Origin: DATKUC01 sp964577375
Lineage (GTDB): Bacteria > Spirochaetota > Spirochaetia > DSM-27196 > DATKUC01
Reading direction: 5' to 3'
Length of the DNA: 64,000 nt
Assembly (NCBI GenBank): GCA_964577375.1
Contig: CAZNYW010000001.1
Coordinates: 113,889-177,888, forward strand
In this document: piece by piece, positions 39,758-47,180 of the stretch
Layout: each line of letters begins with the position of its first letter
Position numbering within the stretch: the stretch's first letter is position 1
Made by a program: the position numbers and the translations under genes
Notes under the pieces: generated by a model
What the model saw: the letters and a program-made list of their open reading frames with translations, nothing else
Told to the model about the DNA's origin: nothing
The model's database searches: none

Positions 39758-40759
39758 ATGCGCACCCTCGGTACCTTCGACCTGCTGACACCGGAAGCCG
39801 TTCTTGCCGCCGTCGAAGGGGCCTTCCCTGTGGCGCTCGACGGTACCATCGTTACCTATCCCAGCTACATAAACCGCGTGTACGGACTCCAGACCGATGA
39901 GGGCGAGGGGCTGGTGGCAAAATTCTACCGCCCGGGACGATGGACGGATGAGGCTATCGCGGAGGAGCACCAGTTTCTCCGTTCGCTTGCCGATGCCGAA
40001 ATTCCCGTGGTAGCCCCGATCGCCGATGCCGACGGAGAAACACTTGCCGAGCTGACGGTAGGAGACTCCGGCAGCGAAGCGGCGTTTCTTTTTGCCCTAT
40101 TCCCGAAGCGCGGGGGACGCAATTTCGACCCGGAAAGTGATGATGACTGGTTGCGACTGGGCGGGGTGGTCGGGCGCATCCATGCCGTCGGCGGGATCGA
40201 AGGGGCTCCCAGCCGCCTGACCTGCCTTCCGGGCCGGCTGACCGCCGGGGCGGTCGAAGAGCTCATCGCGGCGCAGGTGGTCCATCCGGATCTGCGCGCG
40301 GAGTTCGAGGAACTCGCGCGGGAGATCGTCGAGCTCATGATTCCCGCATTCCAGGGATCTCCGCTGCGGCGGCTGCATGGAGACTGTCACCGCGGCAACA
40401 TCCTCGATCGGCCCGGCGAGGGGCTGCTTGTCATCGATTTCGACGACATGATGAACGGACCCGCCGTGCAGGATCTGTGGCTGCTCTTGCCGGGGCGGGC
40501 GGACGAAAGCCGCCGCGAGCTCGCCTTGCTCGTGGAGGGCTACGAGCTGTTTGTCGCGTTCGACCGGGAGTCCCTCAGACTCATCGAGCCGCTCCGTTTC
40601 ATGCGCATGCTCTACTTCCTTGCGTGGCGCGCGCGTCAGCGCCACGATCACTGGTTCAAACGCGAATTCCCCGACTGGGGCACAAAGGCGTTCTGGATCC
40701 GGGAGATCGAAGACCTGCGTGAGCAGTCGCTTCATGTGAGCCACGCTCTCCGCGGTTGA
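39758..40759 (+). CDS. SrkA/YihE-like serine/threonine kinase (APH fold)
   Basis: A 333-residue aminoglycoside-phosphotransferase-fold protein of the stress response kinase A group. INRVYGLQTDEGEGLVAKFYRPGRWT carries the ATP-binding Lys (VAKF), LHGDCHRGNIL is the catalytic loop with Asp and Asn, and VIDFDDMMNGPAVQDLW is the DFD metal site. SrkA in E. coli counteracts MazEF-linked death in stressed cells. The C-terminal RFMRMLYFLAWRARQRHDHWFKREFPDWGTKAFW matches the family. No Shine-Dalgarno sequence precedes the ATG, and the promoter geometry suggests a leaderless mRNA. Confidence 0.92.
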   Translation: MRTLGTFDLLTPEAVLAAVEGAFPVALDGTIVTYPSYINRVYGLQTDEGEGLVAKFYRPGRWTDEAIAEEHQFLRSLADAEIPVVAPIADADGETLAELTVGDSGSEAAFLFALFPKRGGRNFDPESDDDWLRLGGVVGRIHAVGGIEGAPSRLTCLPGRLTAGAVEELIAAQVVHPDLRAEFEELAREIVELMIPAFQGSPLRRLHGDCHRGNILDRPGEGLLVIDFDDMMNGPAVQDLWLLLPGRADESRRELALLVEGYELFVAFDRESLRLIEPLRFMRMLYFLAWRARQRHDHWFKREFPDWGTKAFWIREIEDLREQSLHVSHALRG

Positions 40760-40875
40760 CCTGCGCAGTCCGAACACCGCAACCATCGTAACTTTTTTCA
40801 CTTTTCGCGAATTCACTGACGGCAGCTGTCAGGGATACCGCTTCATACTGTGCTCCAGAATCAGGAGGTGATATT

Positions 40876-41100
40876 ATGAACTGGTTCGAAATGAGGCAGT
40901 ACGGCGAACAGCGGCAGCAGGAGCTGCTTGGTCTCGCGGCCAGAATTGCGGCCGCTCGAAGTGCGGCCGGCCGAAGCAACTGCCGGAGCGGCCTTCGAAG
41001 CGTCATCGCGCGTATGGCCGGCAGATTCCGGACCCGCAAGAGCGGAGCGTTTCAGCCGCTGCCGAGTGAATCTCTCGCTGGAGGCTGCCGGGACGCCTGA
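40876..41100 (+). CDS. Small Arg-rich hypothetical protein
   Basis: A 74-residue frame beginning MNWFEMRQYGEQRQQELLGLAAR with a near-perfect ribosome site (AGGAGGTGAT, 3 bases before the ATG). The first 25 residues look like an amphipathic helix; the rest is rich in Arg, Ala, Ser and Gly and contains one Cys pair of uncertain value. No family is recognised. It lies 67 bases upstream of the WYL regulator and may be co-transcribed with it. The strong translation signal argues that it is made; the C-terminal half could be low-selection sequence. Confidence 0.55.
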   Translation: MNWFEMRQYGEQRQQELLGLAARIAAARSAAGRSNCRSGLRSVIARMAGRFRTRKSGAFQPLPSESLAGGCRDA

Positions 41101-41167
41101 CTCGCCGTCGGGCGTCCTCCGGTCCGTCTCCGGCTCCGTAGACTCCGACGGCGTGACAGGAGGGGCA

Positions 41168-42220
41168 ATGGCAAAGTCGGACAGTCTTCTCTCCATACTC
41201 TGGCTGCTCAAATCGCGCGGACGGATGACGGCGCTTGAGCTCTCACACGAGCTCGAGGTCGATGTCCGGACCGTCTACCGGTATATCGATTCACTGAGCG
41301 TGAGCGGTGCGCCGATCGTTGCCGAGTCGGGCCCCAACGGAGGGTATAGCCTGATCGACTCGTTCCGCGAAACGCCGCTCTTTTTCTCGCGGTCCGAACG
41401 GGTCGCCCTCGCTCACGCATCGCTCTTCGCGCAGCAGGCCGGGTATCCCTTCTCGGATGCTCTCGACCGAGCTCTGCACAAGATTGAACAGCATATGAGC
41501 CCGGCGCAGCTCGACAATCTGCAGACTCACCTCTCCGGGCTCGACGTGATCGACACCGCCGGGATGGGCATCTATTCGGTAGGCGAAGAGAATGGGAGCC
41601 CGGGCGGGCCGAAGCCGACGGAGGAAATGGAGGAAAGGCTTGCACTTCTGGAGGAAGCAGTTGCAGCGAGCCGCAGCCTGGTCATATTTCACCGGCGGGA
41701 GATCGCTGGCGAGCCGATGGAACGGACGGTGGATCCCTACGGACTGATCTACTGGCGCGAAAACTGGTACCTGGTAGCATACTGTCATCTGCGAAAGGAC
41801 ACGCGGATGTTTCGCTGCGACAAGATAGTCACGGTGTCCGACACCGGGCAGACCTTCGTCCGCAGGACCGATCTCTCCCCCCGGCGCTACTTCATCCAGC
41901 AGATGTTGCCGCAGGAGTCCCTCGCCCGGCACGTTACCGTCCGGTTGGAGGGAACCGCGGATGCGGTGGACAATCTGGCACGCCACTGGTACTACCGTCA
42001 TTTTATCAGGGAACGGTCAATCTGCTCGCTTGGCCTGGCCATCGAGATCGAGGAGGCAGTGGAGTACCTTCCTCCGGTTCTTGTTGCGTACGGCACACAT
42101 ATGACGGTGCGTGAGCCGCAGGAGCTGCGGCGGGCGATTTCGTCGTTTGCTCGGGTTATTCTCGATGCCTACGAAGGAGAGGCGGACCTGCGAGGTATCA
42201 GGAAGCCTGTTGATAATTAG
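41168..42220 (+). CDS. YafY-type HTH and WYL-domain transcriptional regulator
   Basis: A 350-residue regulator. The N-terminal HTH_11 domain is MAKSDSLLSILWLLKSRGRMTALELSHELEVDVRTVYRYIDSL, followed by the usual GAPIVAESGPNGGYSL wing. A central helical part leads to the WYL domain, where the motif appears as IYWRENWYLVAYCHLRKDTRMFRCDKI and Trp-Tyr-Leu is intact. A C-terminal WCX-like region follows. WYL domains bind nucleic acid or small ligands. The start at ATG 41168 has AGGAGG 7 bases upstream; the long frame upstream to 40928 overlaps the small ORF and is not used. Targets unknown. Confidence 0.9.
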   Translation: MAKSDSLLSILWLLKSRGRMTALELSHELEVDVRTVYRYIDSLSVSGAPIVAESGPNGGYSLIDSFRETPLFFSRSERVALAHASLFAQQAGYPFSDALDRALHKIEQHMSPAQLDNLQTHLSGLDVIDTAGMGIYSVGEENGSPGGPKPTEEMEERLALLEEAVAASRSLVIFHRREIAGEPMERTVDPYGLIYWRENWYLVAYCHLRKDTRMFRCDKIVTVSDTGQTFVRRTDLSPRRYFIQQMLPQESLARHVTVRLEGTADAVDNLARHWYYRHFIRERSICSLGLAIEIEEAVEYLPPVLVAYGTHMTVREPQELRRAISSFARVILDAYEGEADLRGIRKPVDN

Positions 42221-42341
42221 ATTGATAGTCGCTACAGGATAACGACTTACAGCGAATCGTGCGCACAAATACGCTCTCGCATTGCAATAATCCTGTAACG
42301 CGGCTTCCCGCCGAAATTTGGCGCACGGGGCATCAACACGG

Positions 42342-42370
42342 TTCTTTATACTCCCGGCAGGGTTTATACT
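42342..42370 (+). promoter_or_regulatory. Candidate promoter of the greA-like/malQ pair
   Basis: TTCTTT (42342-42347), 17 bases, TATACT (42365-42370). The sequence TTATACTC occurs twice, 18 bases apart (42347-42354 and 42365-42372), giving two possible -10 boxes. Confidence 0.45.
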
Positions 42371-42386
42371 CATTCCGAGGACCTAC

Positions 42387-42953
42387 ATGAGCAGAGCCTT
42401 TGTCAGTGAATCAGATTCGGATTTTCAGGACGAAGACCTACCTGAGATCCGCAACCCGTTGCCGCGGGGCACGCGGAACTACATGACTCCGGAGGGTGCG
42501 GAGCGGATGCAGCATGAGCTCCACGACCTCACCACCGCGGAACGTCCCCGGGCCGCCGCCAAGGTGGCGCGAGTCGGCGGCGGAACCAGTAATACCGACC
42601 GTGATGCACACGCAACCGCGCGCCACCGGCTTCACGAGATCGAACGGCGGATCGAATACCTGCGCAGAATGAGCGCAATTCTCGAGGTGGTCGATCCCGA
42701 GAACCAGGATCCCGGACGGGTCGCCTTCGGTGCGACGGTGAAGGTCCGGGAGGGAGACAGCGTCGCGACCTACAGGATTGTCGGTGTGGACGAGAGCTCC
42801 CCGGAATCCGGCCGGATCAGCTGGATTACGCCGATAGCAAAGGCGCTCATCGGAGCGCAGGTCGGCCAGACGGTCCAGGTGAAGCTTCCACGCGGCGATT
42901 CGCTTCTGCGGGTGGAACAGATCCGATACGAGCTTCCGCGGACGGCTGAATGA
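42387..42953 (+). CDS. GreA/GreB-family factor with altered coiled-coil tip
   Basis: A 188-residue protein. An acidic N-terminal extension (SRAFVSESDSDFQDEDLPEIRNPLP) is followed by the coiled coil and the C-terminal FKBP-like domain (GRVAFGATVKV, YRIVGVDE, SWITPIAKALIGAQVGQTVQVKLP). GreA rescues backtracked RNA polymerase using two acidic residues at the coil tip. Here the GDLKENAEYH-type tip is replaced by GGTSNTDRDAHATA; by eye the first catalytic Asp position is Ser and the second is Asp. It might be a non-cleaving competitor (Gfh-like) or a divergent GreB. ATG 42387 with GAGG upstream is preferred to an extension at 42318. The malQ start overlaps its stop by ATGA. Confidence 0.82.
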   Translation: MSRAFVSESDSDFQDEDLPEIRNPLPRGTRNYMTPEGAERMQHELHDLTTAERPRAAAKVARVGGGTSNTDRDAHATARHRLHEIERRIEYLRRMSAILEVVDPENQDPGRVAFGATVKVREGDSVATYRIVGVDESSPESGRISWITPIAKALIGAQVGQTVQVKLPRGDSLLRVEQIRYELPRTAE

Positions 42954-44485
42954 TCGGCAAGGACCTTCTCGAGCGGCGCGCGGCAGGCGTGCTGCTCCAT
43001 CCGACCAGTCTGCCGGGTCCCTATGGAATAGGCGACCTCGGACCGGCGGCCCATCGGTGGCTCGACACGCTTGGCGACCACAACCAGCGCTGCTGGCAGC
43101 TTCTGCCTCTCGGACCGACCGGCTACGGCAATTCCCCCTATCAGAGCTTCTCCACCTTTGCCGGCAACCCGCTTCTCATCAGTCCTGAACTGCTGGTGGA
43201 GGAGGGACTTTTTCCGGCGGAAGAGCTCGGAAGCCTCCGGCTCCTGGCGGGACCTGTCCGCTACGAGAAGGTCGCGGGGTTGAAACGGAGGCTGGTAGAA
43301 CGGGCGCTCCAGACGTTCCGAAGCGGTCAGGTCCGGAGGTCGATCCGGACCGACCTCGAGGAGTTCCTTGAGGATGCCGGCTCATGGCTGGAAGATTTTG
43401 CCCTGTTCATGGCGATCAAATCCGCCGGGAACAACAGATGGTGGGTCGAGTGGGAGCCGGATCTGGCGATGCGCCAACCGGATGCCCTCTCTCTCGCGCG
43501 CCGAGAACTCGCGGATGAGATCGAACTGGTGAAGTTCGAGCAGTTTCTCTTTTTCCGGGAGTGGGCGAGTGTTCGTGATCACGCCCACCGCCGCGGAATT
43601 TCGCTGATCGGCGACCTTCCAATCTTTGTCGCTGCGGATTCGGCGGACGTCTGGAGCCATCCCGAGCTGTTCGATCTCGATCGCGATGGCCGTCCGCGGT
43701 CTGTCGCGGGCGTCCCTCCCGACTATTTCAGCGCCACCGGACAGCGATGGGGCAATCCGCTGTATCGCTGGCCGGTGATGAAAACCACCGGCTACCGGTG
43801 GTGGCTCGACCGAATCTCGGCCGCGCTCGAGCGGACCGATGTGCTTCGGCTGGACCATTTCCGCGGGTTTGCCGCCTACTGGGCGGTGCCTTCCGACTCC
43901 ACCGACGCCAGCACCGGCCGCTGGGTGGAAGGGCCCGGCGCCGAGTTCTTCGACGCGCTCGACGCCCGCATCGGGCCGGCTCCGCTGATCGCCGAAGATC
44001 TCGGCTGGATCACCGAAGACGTTGACGCTCTCAGGCTGCAGTTCGGATTCCCGGGGATGCGGGTTCTGCAGTTCGCCTTTGCCGGCGCGGTAGAGCCGCG
44101 TTTTCTTCCCTACCGCTACGACCGGGAGACGGTCGCCTATACCGGTACCCACGACAACGATACCACTCAGGGCTGGTACGACAACGCCACGCCGGATGAG
44201 CAGCGCTTCACGCGCCGCTACCTCGATTCCGACGGCACAAGGATTCATCGCGACATGGTGCGGCTCGCGTGGAGCACTGTCGCAAATCTTGCAGTCGCAC
44301 CGCTGCAGGACCTCGTCGGACTGGGAAGTGAGGCCCGCATGAATACTCCGGGGACCGCCGAAGGGAACTGGGAGTGGCGCGCCCTCGAATCCCAGGTCAC
44401 GCCCGAGGCGCTCGGCGAGCTCGGAGAGATCACACGAACCTTCGGCCGGGACGGCGAGGATGTATTGCAGGCGCCCGATTCGTGA
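42950..44485 (+). CDS. malQ: 4-alpha-glucanotransferase (amylomaltase)
   Basis: A 511-residue GH77 enzyme. The N-terminus has GVLLHPTSLPGPYGIGDLGPAAHRWLD and CWQLLPLGPTGYGNSPYQSFSTFAGNP. The catalytic nucleophile lies in VLRLDHFRGFAAYWAVP, the acid/base in IAEDLGWITEDV, and the stabiliser Asp in YTGTHDNDTTQGWY. It transfers glucan chains between maltodextrins and releases glucose, in glycogen or maltodextrin metabolism. It is coupled to the upstream GreA-like gene by a 4-base overlap. No glycogen genes are adjacent apart from the distant GH15 enzyme. Confidence 0.95.
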   Translation: MIGKDLLERRAAGVLLHPTSLPGPYGIGDLGPAAHRWLDTLGDHNQRCWQLLPLGPTGYGNSPYQSFSTFAGNPLLISPELLVEEGLFPAEELGSLRLLAGPVRYEKVAGLKRRLVERALQTFRSGQVRRSIRTDLEEFLEDAGSWLEDFALFMAIKSAGNNRWWVEWEPDLAMRQPDALSLARRELADEIELVKFEQFLFFREWASVRDHAHRRGISLIGDLPIFVAADSADVWSHPELFDLDRDGRPRSVAGVPPDYFSATGQRWGNPLYRWPVMKTTGYRWWLDRISAALERTDVLRLDHFRGFAAYWAVPSDSTDASTGRWVEGPGAEFFDALDARIGPAPLIAEDLGWITEDVDALRLQFGFPGMRVLQFAFAGAVEPRFLPYRYDRETVAYTGTHDNDTTQGWYDNATPDEQRFTRRYLDSDGTRIHRDMVRLAWSTVANLAVAPLQDLVGLGSEARMNTPGTAEGNWEWRALESQVTPEALGELGEITRTFGRDGEDVLQAPDS

Positions 44486-44545
44486 GAATGCGGTTGGATT
44501 TGCGTTTGCGTTTCATGAAAAAGGGCGAAAAACCGGCTTCGGCAC

Positions 44546-44573
44546 TTGATGTCGATGGTCGGCAGATCATAAT
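44546..44573 (+). promoter_or_regulatory. Promoter of the tandem RHH pair
   Basis: TTGATG (44546-44551), 16 bases, CATAAT (44568-44573), placed 23 bases before the first small gene's ATG. The match is moderate to good. Confidence 0.55.
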
Positions 44574-44595
44574 GGGATGACGCTTGGAGGTCGAT

Positions 44596-44811
44596 ATGCC
44601 GAAGAAGAAGTCGTCTAAAGCTTCCTCCGCTCACGCTGGCAAGTCGAAGAAACTCGATTTCGAGGTGGCCGGCCGACAGTTGAAGCAGCTCGAACACTAC
44701 ATCGAAGTCTACAACGCCGATCCGGATCGCATGACGCGTAAAGTCCGTCTGGATGATGTCGTCAATCAGGCGCTTGCGACCTACCTGCAAAAACGATCAG
44801 AGGAAACGTGA
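44596..44811 (+). CDS. Small Lys-tailed ribbon-helix-helix-like protein 1
   Basis: A 71-residue protein. The first 18 residues are Lys/Ser/Ala-rich (MPKKKSSKASSAHAGKSKK). The remainder, LDFEVAGRQLKQLEHYIEVYN then RKVRLDDVVNQALATYL, shows the strand-helix-helix rhythm of RHH (CopG/Arc) DNA-binding proteins. GGAGG lies 5 bases before the ATG. A second protein of similar architecture starts 3 bases after its stop. No toxin is encoded next to it, so it is not an obvious antitoxin. DNA binding is inferred from pattern only. Confidence 0.65.
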   Translation: MPKKKSSKASSAHAGKSKKLDFEVAGRQLKQLEHYIEVYNADPDRMTRKVRLDDVVNQALATYLQKRSEET

Positions 44812-44814
44812 CAG

Positions 44815-45069
44815 ATGGCAAAGAAGAAGGGCGGCAAGACCCCCGCATCGGATGGATCGGTCTCGAAGAAGCACGGCGCTTCGAGCGAGTCCACCGAGAA
44901 GATAACGGTCGCAATCGCGCCCGGTGTCCGGACGCTTCTCAAAGCCTACCTCGAGCGTGAGAACGCCAAACCAGCTCACGCAAGAAAGCCCTTGAGCCGC
45001 AGCGGCGTTCTGACGCGGGCCCTTGCCGAGTTCCTGCGCGCGGTGAGGCCGCCCGCGTCACCGGAATAG
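44815..45069 (+). CDS. Small Lys-tailed ribbon-helix-helix-like protein 2
   Basis: An 84-residue protein with a Lys/Gly/Ser-rich tail (MAKKKGGKTPASDGSVSKK), then EKITVAIAPGVRTLLKAYLERENAKPA and a helix LSRSGVLTRALAEFLRAV. The fold rhythm matches the preceding gene but sequence identity is low, so these may be distant duplicates or heterodimer partners. The pair is co-transcribed (3-base gap). The cupin gene lies on the opposite strand 19 bases downstream, in convergent orientation. Function unknown; a nucleoid-associated or local regulator role is possible. Confidence 0.65.
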   Translation: MAKKKGGKTPASDGSVSKKHGASSESTEKITVAIAPGVRTLLKAYLERENAKPAHARKPLSRSGVLTRALAEFLRAVRPPASPE

Positions 45070-45088
45070 TCACGCGCTCGCGAACCTG

Positions 45089-45451
45089 CTAACGTCCGGC
45101 CGGCAGAGCATACTCCGGTCGCATCGGCGCAAAGAACTCGACCACCTCCGAATCCTGCAGCACCTCCGCGGCGTGCGGTTCGTCGGGACCGAAGGTGTAT
45201 GCCGTGCCGGCCGAGGCCTCGAAGGTGGATCCGTCCTGCCGCTGGAACCGAACCCGGCCGCTCACGACGTAGCCGTTCTGGACGGCCGCGTGATGGTGAA
45301 GCGGAATCCGGGCACCCTGCTTCATCGAGAAGTGACAGAGCATCGACTGCTGGTTGTAGGACAGCGTGGTGCGAAAGATCCCGGGCGGGTTCTCCACAAC
45401 CGGGGACTCCTTGCGTGAGGCAAGTGGCCGTTGTTCGACGATATCCGCCAT
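45089..45451 (-). CDS. Cupin-domain protein
   Basis: A 120-residue single cupin. Motif 1 is GARIPLHHHAAVQNGYVVSGRVRF, with His residues for a metal and Gln/Asn in place of the usual Glu; motif 2 is GTAYTFGPDEPHAAEV with the last His. Such small cupins bind Fe, Mn or Zn and can be dioxygenases, isomerases or ligand sensors. GGAGG lies 8 bases upstream of the ATG. The aminotransferase lies upstream on the same strand, 45 bases from its stop to this start, so the two may be one transcript. Confidence 0.88.
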   Translation of the reverse strand: MADIVEQRPLASRKESPVVENPPGIFRTTLSYNQQSMLCHFSMKQGARIPLHHHAAVQNGYVVSGRVRFQRQDGSTFEASAGTAYTFGPDEPHAAEVLQDSEVVEFFAPMRPEYALPAGR

Positions 45452-45496
45452 CGGGCGCCTCCTGAGGTCGGTTTCGATAGTGTCCTGATCCGAGGT

Positions 45497-46852
45497 TTAT
45501 ACTACTTTTCCGCCGAAGCGCATACCTGCCGTCGAAGCTGCGCGGGCCGCGGAGTCGCTTGCAAGATACTCTCCTACTGCTTCCGCTATCGACTGCTGCG
45601 TACGACGTCGCTTTTCATCGTCGGTTTCCAGAAGCGTCATCCGGAAGCCGGGCAGGTCGCATGCAAACCCCGACAGCGGCACCACGCAGATGCCGGTGGC
45701 GGCAAGGAGCCAGTAGACGAAGCGCTTGTCCTCGGCTACACCGCGCGTGCTCTCCTCGATGAACCGTTCCAGCTCCGGATTTGCCACCTTCAGCCGCTGC
45801 CGGTCGGTGAGCGCGCCATCCTCGAAGACGACAGTGAAGTAGAGCGCGCCGCGCGGCCTGGTAATCCGGATACCTTCGATGCCGCTCAATGCGTCGTAGG
45901 TCTCGTTTGCCCGCGCTTCGAACATCCGCCGGCGGCGCTCGAGATGCGCAGGGAAGCGGCTGTCCGAGAAGATGGGCGGTATCACCGACTGCGGAAGGCT
46001 GGTGGAGCAGACCTCGAGCCGTTTCGCGTCGACAATGCTCCGCACGTAGGTTCTGAAGTTCTCGTCTCGATCCTGGTTGAAGACTTCGGCCCAGCCGCAG
46101 CGCGCACCGGGCCAGGGCAGATCCTTGGAGATTGATCTGAGGCTGATCCCGGGAACCTCGTCAATCACCTCTGCTAGGCTCACATACTCGGCTCCGTTAT
46201 AGGTGATATTGGCGTAGGTTTCGTCGCAGAGCAGAAATACGTCGTAGGTGCGGGCGATCCGGACGAACTCATCGAGTATCTCACGGGGGTAGACCGCGCC
46301 GGTGGGGTTGTCGGGATTGATGAGCAGAAGACCGGCGATCGAATCGTTGTACCGTACTTTGAGCTCCACATCCTCCATGTCGGGCAGCCAGTTGTTCTCC
46401 GGATCGAGCCGGTAGCTCAGATGTTCGTAGCCCGAATGGGCCGCTTCTGCCGACGAGAGGGTGGAATAGGCGGGGGAGGGGCCAAGGACTCGGGCCTCCC
46501 GGCGCAGCGACCCGAAGACGGTCGACACTGCATCGCCGAGGCCGTTGAAGAAGATGATGTCGGACGGCTCGATCTGCGCACCACCGCGCAGGTTCACCGC
46601 CTGTGCCAGATAGGAGCGGGTCTCGGGAATTCCCTGGGTGTCGACGTAGGAGTAGCTGAGATCGGCGGCGGCCTGCGCGGCAACGATCGATTTCATCCAG
46701 TCCGGAAGCTTTTCTCCCTTACGGATGGGATCGCCGATGTTTTCCCACGTTATCGGGACTCCCCGCCGCGCGATCTGTTCCGCGAACAGGACGATCTGCC
46801 GGATCTCGTACTTGAGCTGCCCGGCTCCGGGATGAACAAGGTTACGTCGCAT
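45497..46852 (-). CDS. PLP-dependent aminotransferase with attenuator leader
   Basis: A 451-residue fold-type I aminotransferase. Visible motifs are GDPIRKGEKLPDWM, NGLGDAVSTVFG, INPDNPTGAVYP, CDETYANITY and the PLP-Lys in SISKDLPWPGARCGW. It resembles the AlaA/AspC-like group, whose members make alanine or related amino acids, but the substrate is not certain. ATG 46852 is fixed by GGAGGCATC just upstream; an extension to 46930 would run through the terminator hairpin and is rejected. The 235 bases upstream hold a leader peptide and terminator/antiterminator, so expression is probably controlled by attenuation. Confidence 0.88.
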   Translation of the reverse strand: MRRNLVHPGAGQLKYEIRQIVLFAEQIARRGVPITWENIGDPIRKGEKLPDWMKSIVAAQAAADLSYSYVDTQGIPETRSYLAQAVNLRGGAQIEPSDIIFFNGLGDAVSTVFGSLRREARVLGPSPAYSTLSSAEAAHSGYEHLSYRLDPENNWLPDMEDVELKVRYNDSIAGLLLINPDNPTGAVYPREILDEFVRIARTYDVFLLCDETYANITYNGAEYVSLAEVIDEVPGISLRSISKDLPWPGARCGWAEVFNQDRDENFRTYVRSIVDAKRLEVCSTSLPQSVIPPIFSDSRFPAHLERRRRMFEARANETYDALSGIEGIRITRPRGALYFTVVFEDGALTDRQRLKVANPELERFIEESTRGVAEDKRFVYWLLAATGICVVPLSGFACDLPGFRMTLLETDDEKRRRTQQSIAEAVGEYLASDSAARAASTAGMRFGGKVV

Positions 46853-46908
46853 GATGCCTCCAATGCCGTTCCCGCGACAGGGGCCCGGCCATCCTGCACA
46901 ACGACAAG

Positions 46909-46960
46909 AAAAAAGGCCGCAGTCCCCCATCCGAACATTCGGTACGGGACCACGGCCTTT
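46909..46960 (-). terminator. Attenuator terminator in the aminotransferase leader
   Basis: On the minus strand, arms 46960-46946 and 46926-46912 form a 15-base-pair stem (two G-U wobbles) around a loop that itself holds a CCGAA/TTCGG hairpin, followed by six T (46914-46909). It ends 56 bases before the aminotransferase ATG in a divergent intergenic region, where only a leader attenuator makes sense. The 5' arm can instead pair with 46996-46986 (GGGA and CCACG with a 2-base bulge), giving an antiterminator. Confidence 0.72.
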
Positions 46961-46982
46961 CTTCGCAGACGCTCGAGCGGAA

Positions 46983-47087
46983 CTACGTGGAATCCCTGCC
47001 CCTGGTGAGCGCTGCCGACCGCAGACCCGTACAGGGCGCCGCGGCCGCCGCGAGTAGAATCGATATGTCGCCGACTCGCTGAATCAT
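46983..47087 (-). CDS. Candidate leader peptide with five consecutive Ala codons
   Basis: A 34-codon frame from ATG 47087 to TAG 46983 encodes MIQRVGDISILLAAAAAPC and ends ALTRGRDST. Five Ala codons in a row (47051-47037) follow Ile-Leu-Leu. The last four codons before the stop form the 5' arm of the antiterminator, so a ribosome reaching the stop would mask it and favour termination, while stalling at Ala would free it. That is the classical amino-acid attenuation logic. No clear ribosome site is visible, and Ala runs are common in GC-rich DNA, so translation is not proven. Confidence 0.5.
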   Translation of the reverse strand: MIQRVGDISILLAAAAAPCTGLRSAALTRGRDST

Positions 47088-47136
47088 GCAGGCAGGCTAT
47101 CAGTTTCCGGCTCGGCGGTCAAGGCGCGCGATATGA

Positions 47137-47165
47137 TTGAAGCGTTTCAATGCTTGAGATAGACT
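47137..47165 (+). promoter_or_regulatory. Promoter of the 7TM-GGDEF gene
   Basis: TTGAAG (47137-47142), 17 bases, TAGACT (47160-47165), 15 bases before the ATG at 47181. No ribosome site lies between, so the leader is very short. Confidence 0.5.
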
Positions 47166-47180
47166 GAGCCGGCACCGATT

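Noticed and set aside
46750..46953. Minus-strand frame MVPYRMFGWGTAAFFLVVVQ as an alternative leader peptide
   Set aside because: It lies inside and downstream of the terminator hairpin, so its translation could not control that hairpin in the classical way.
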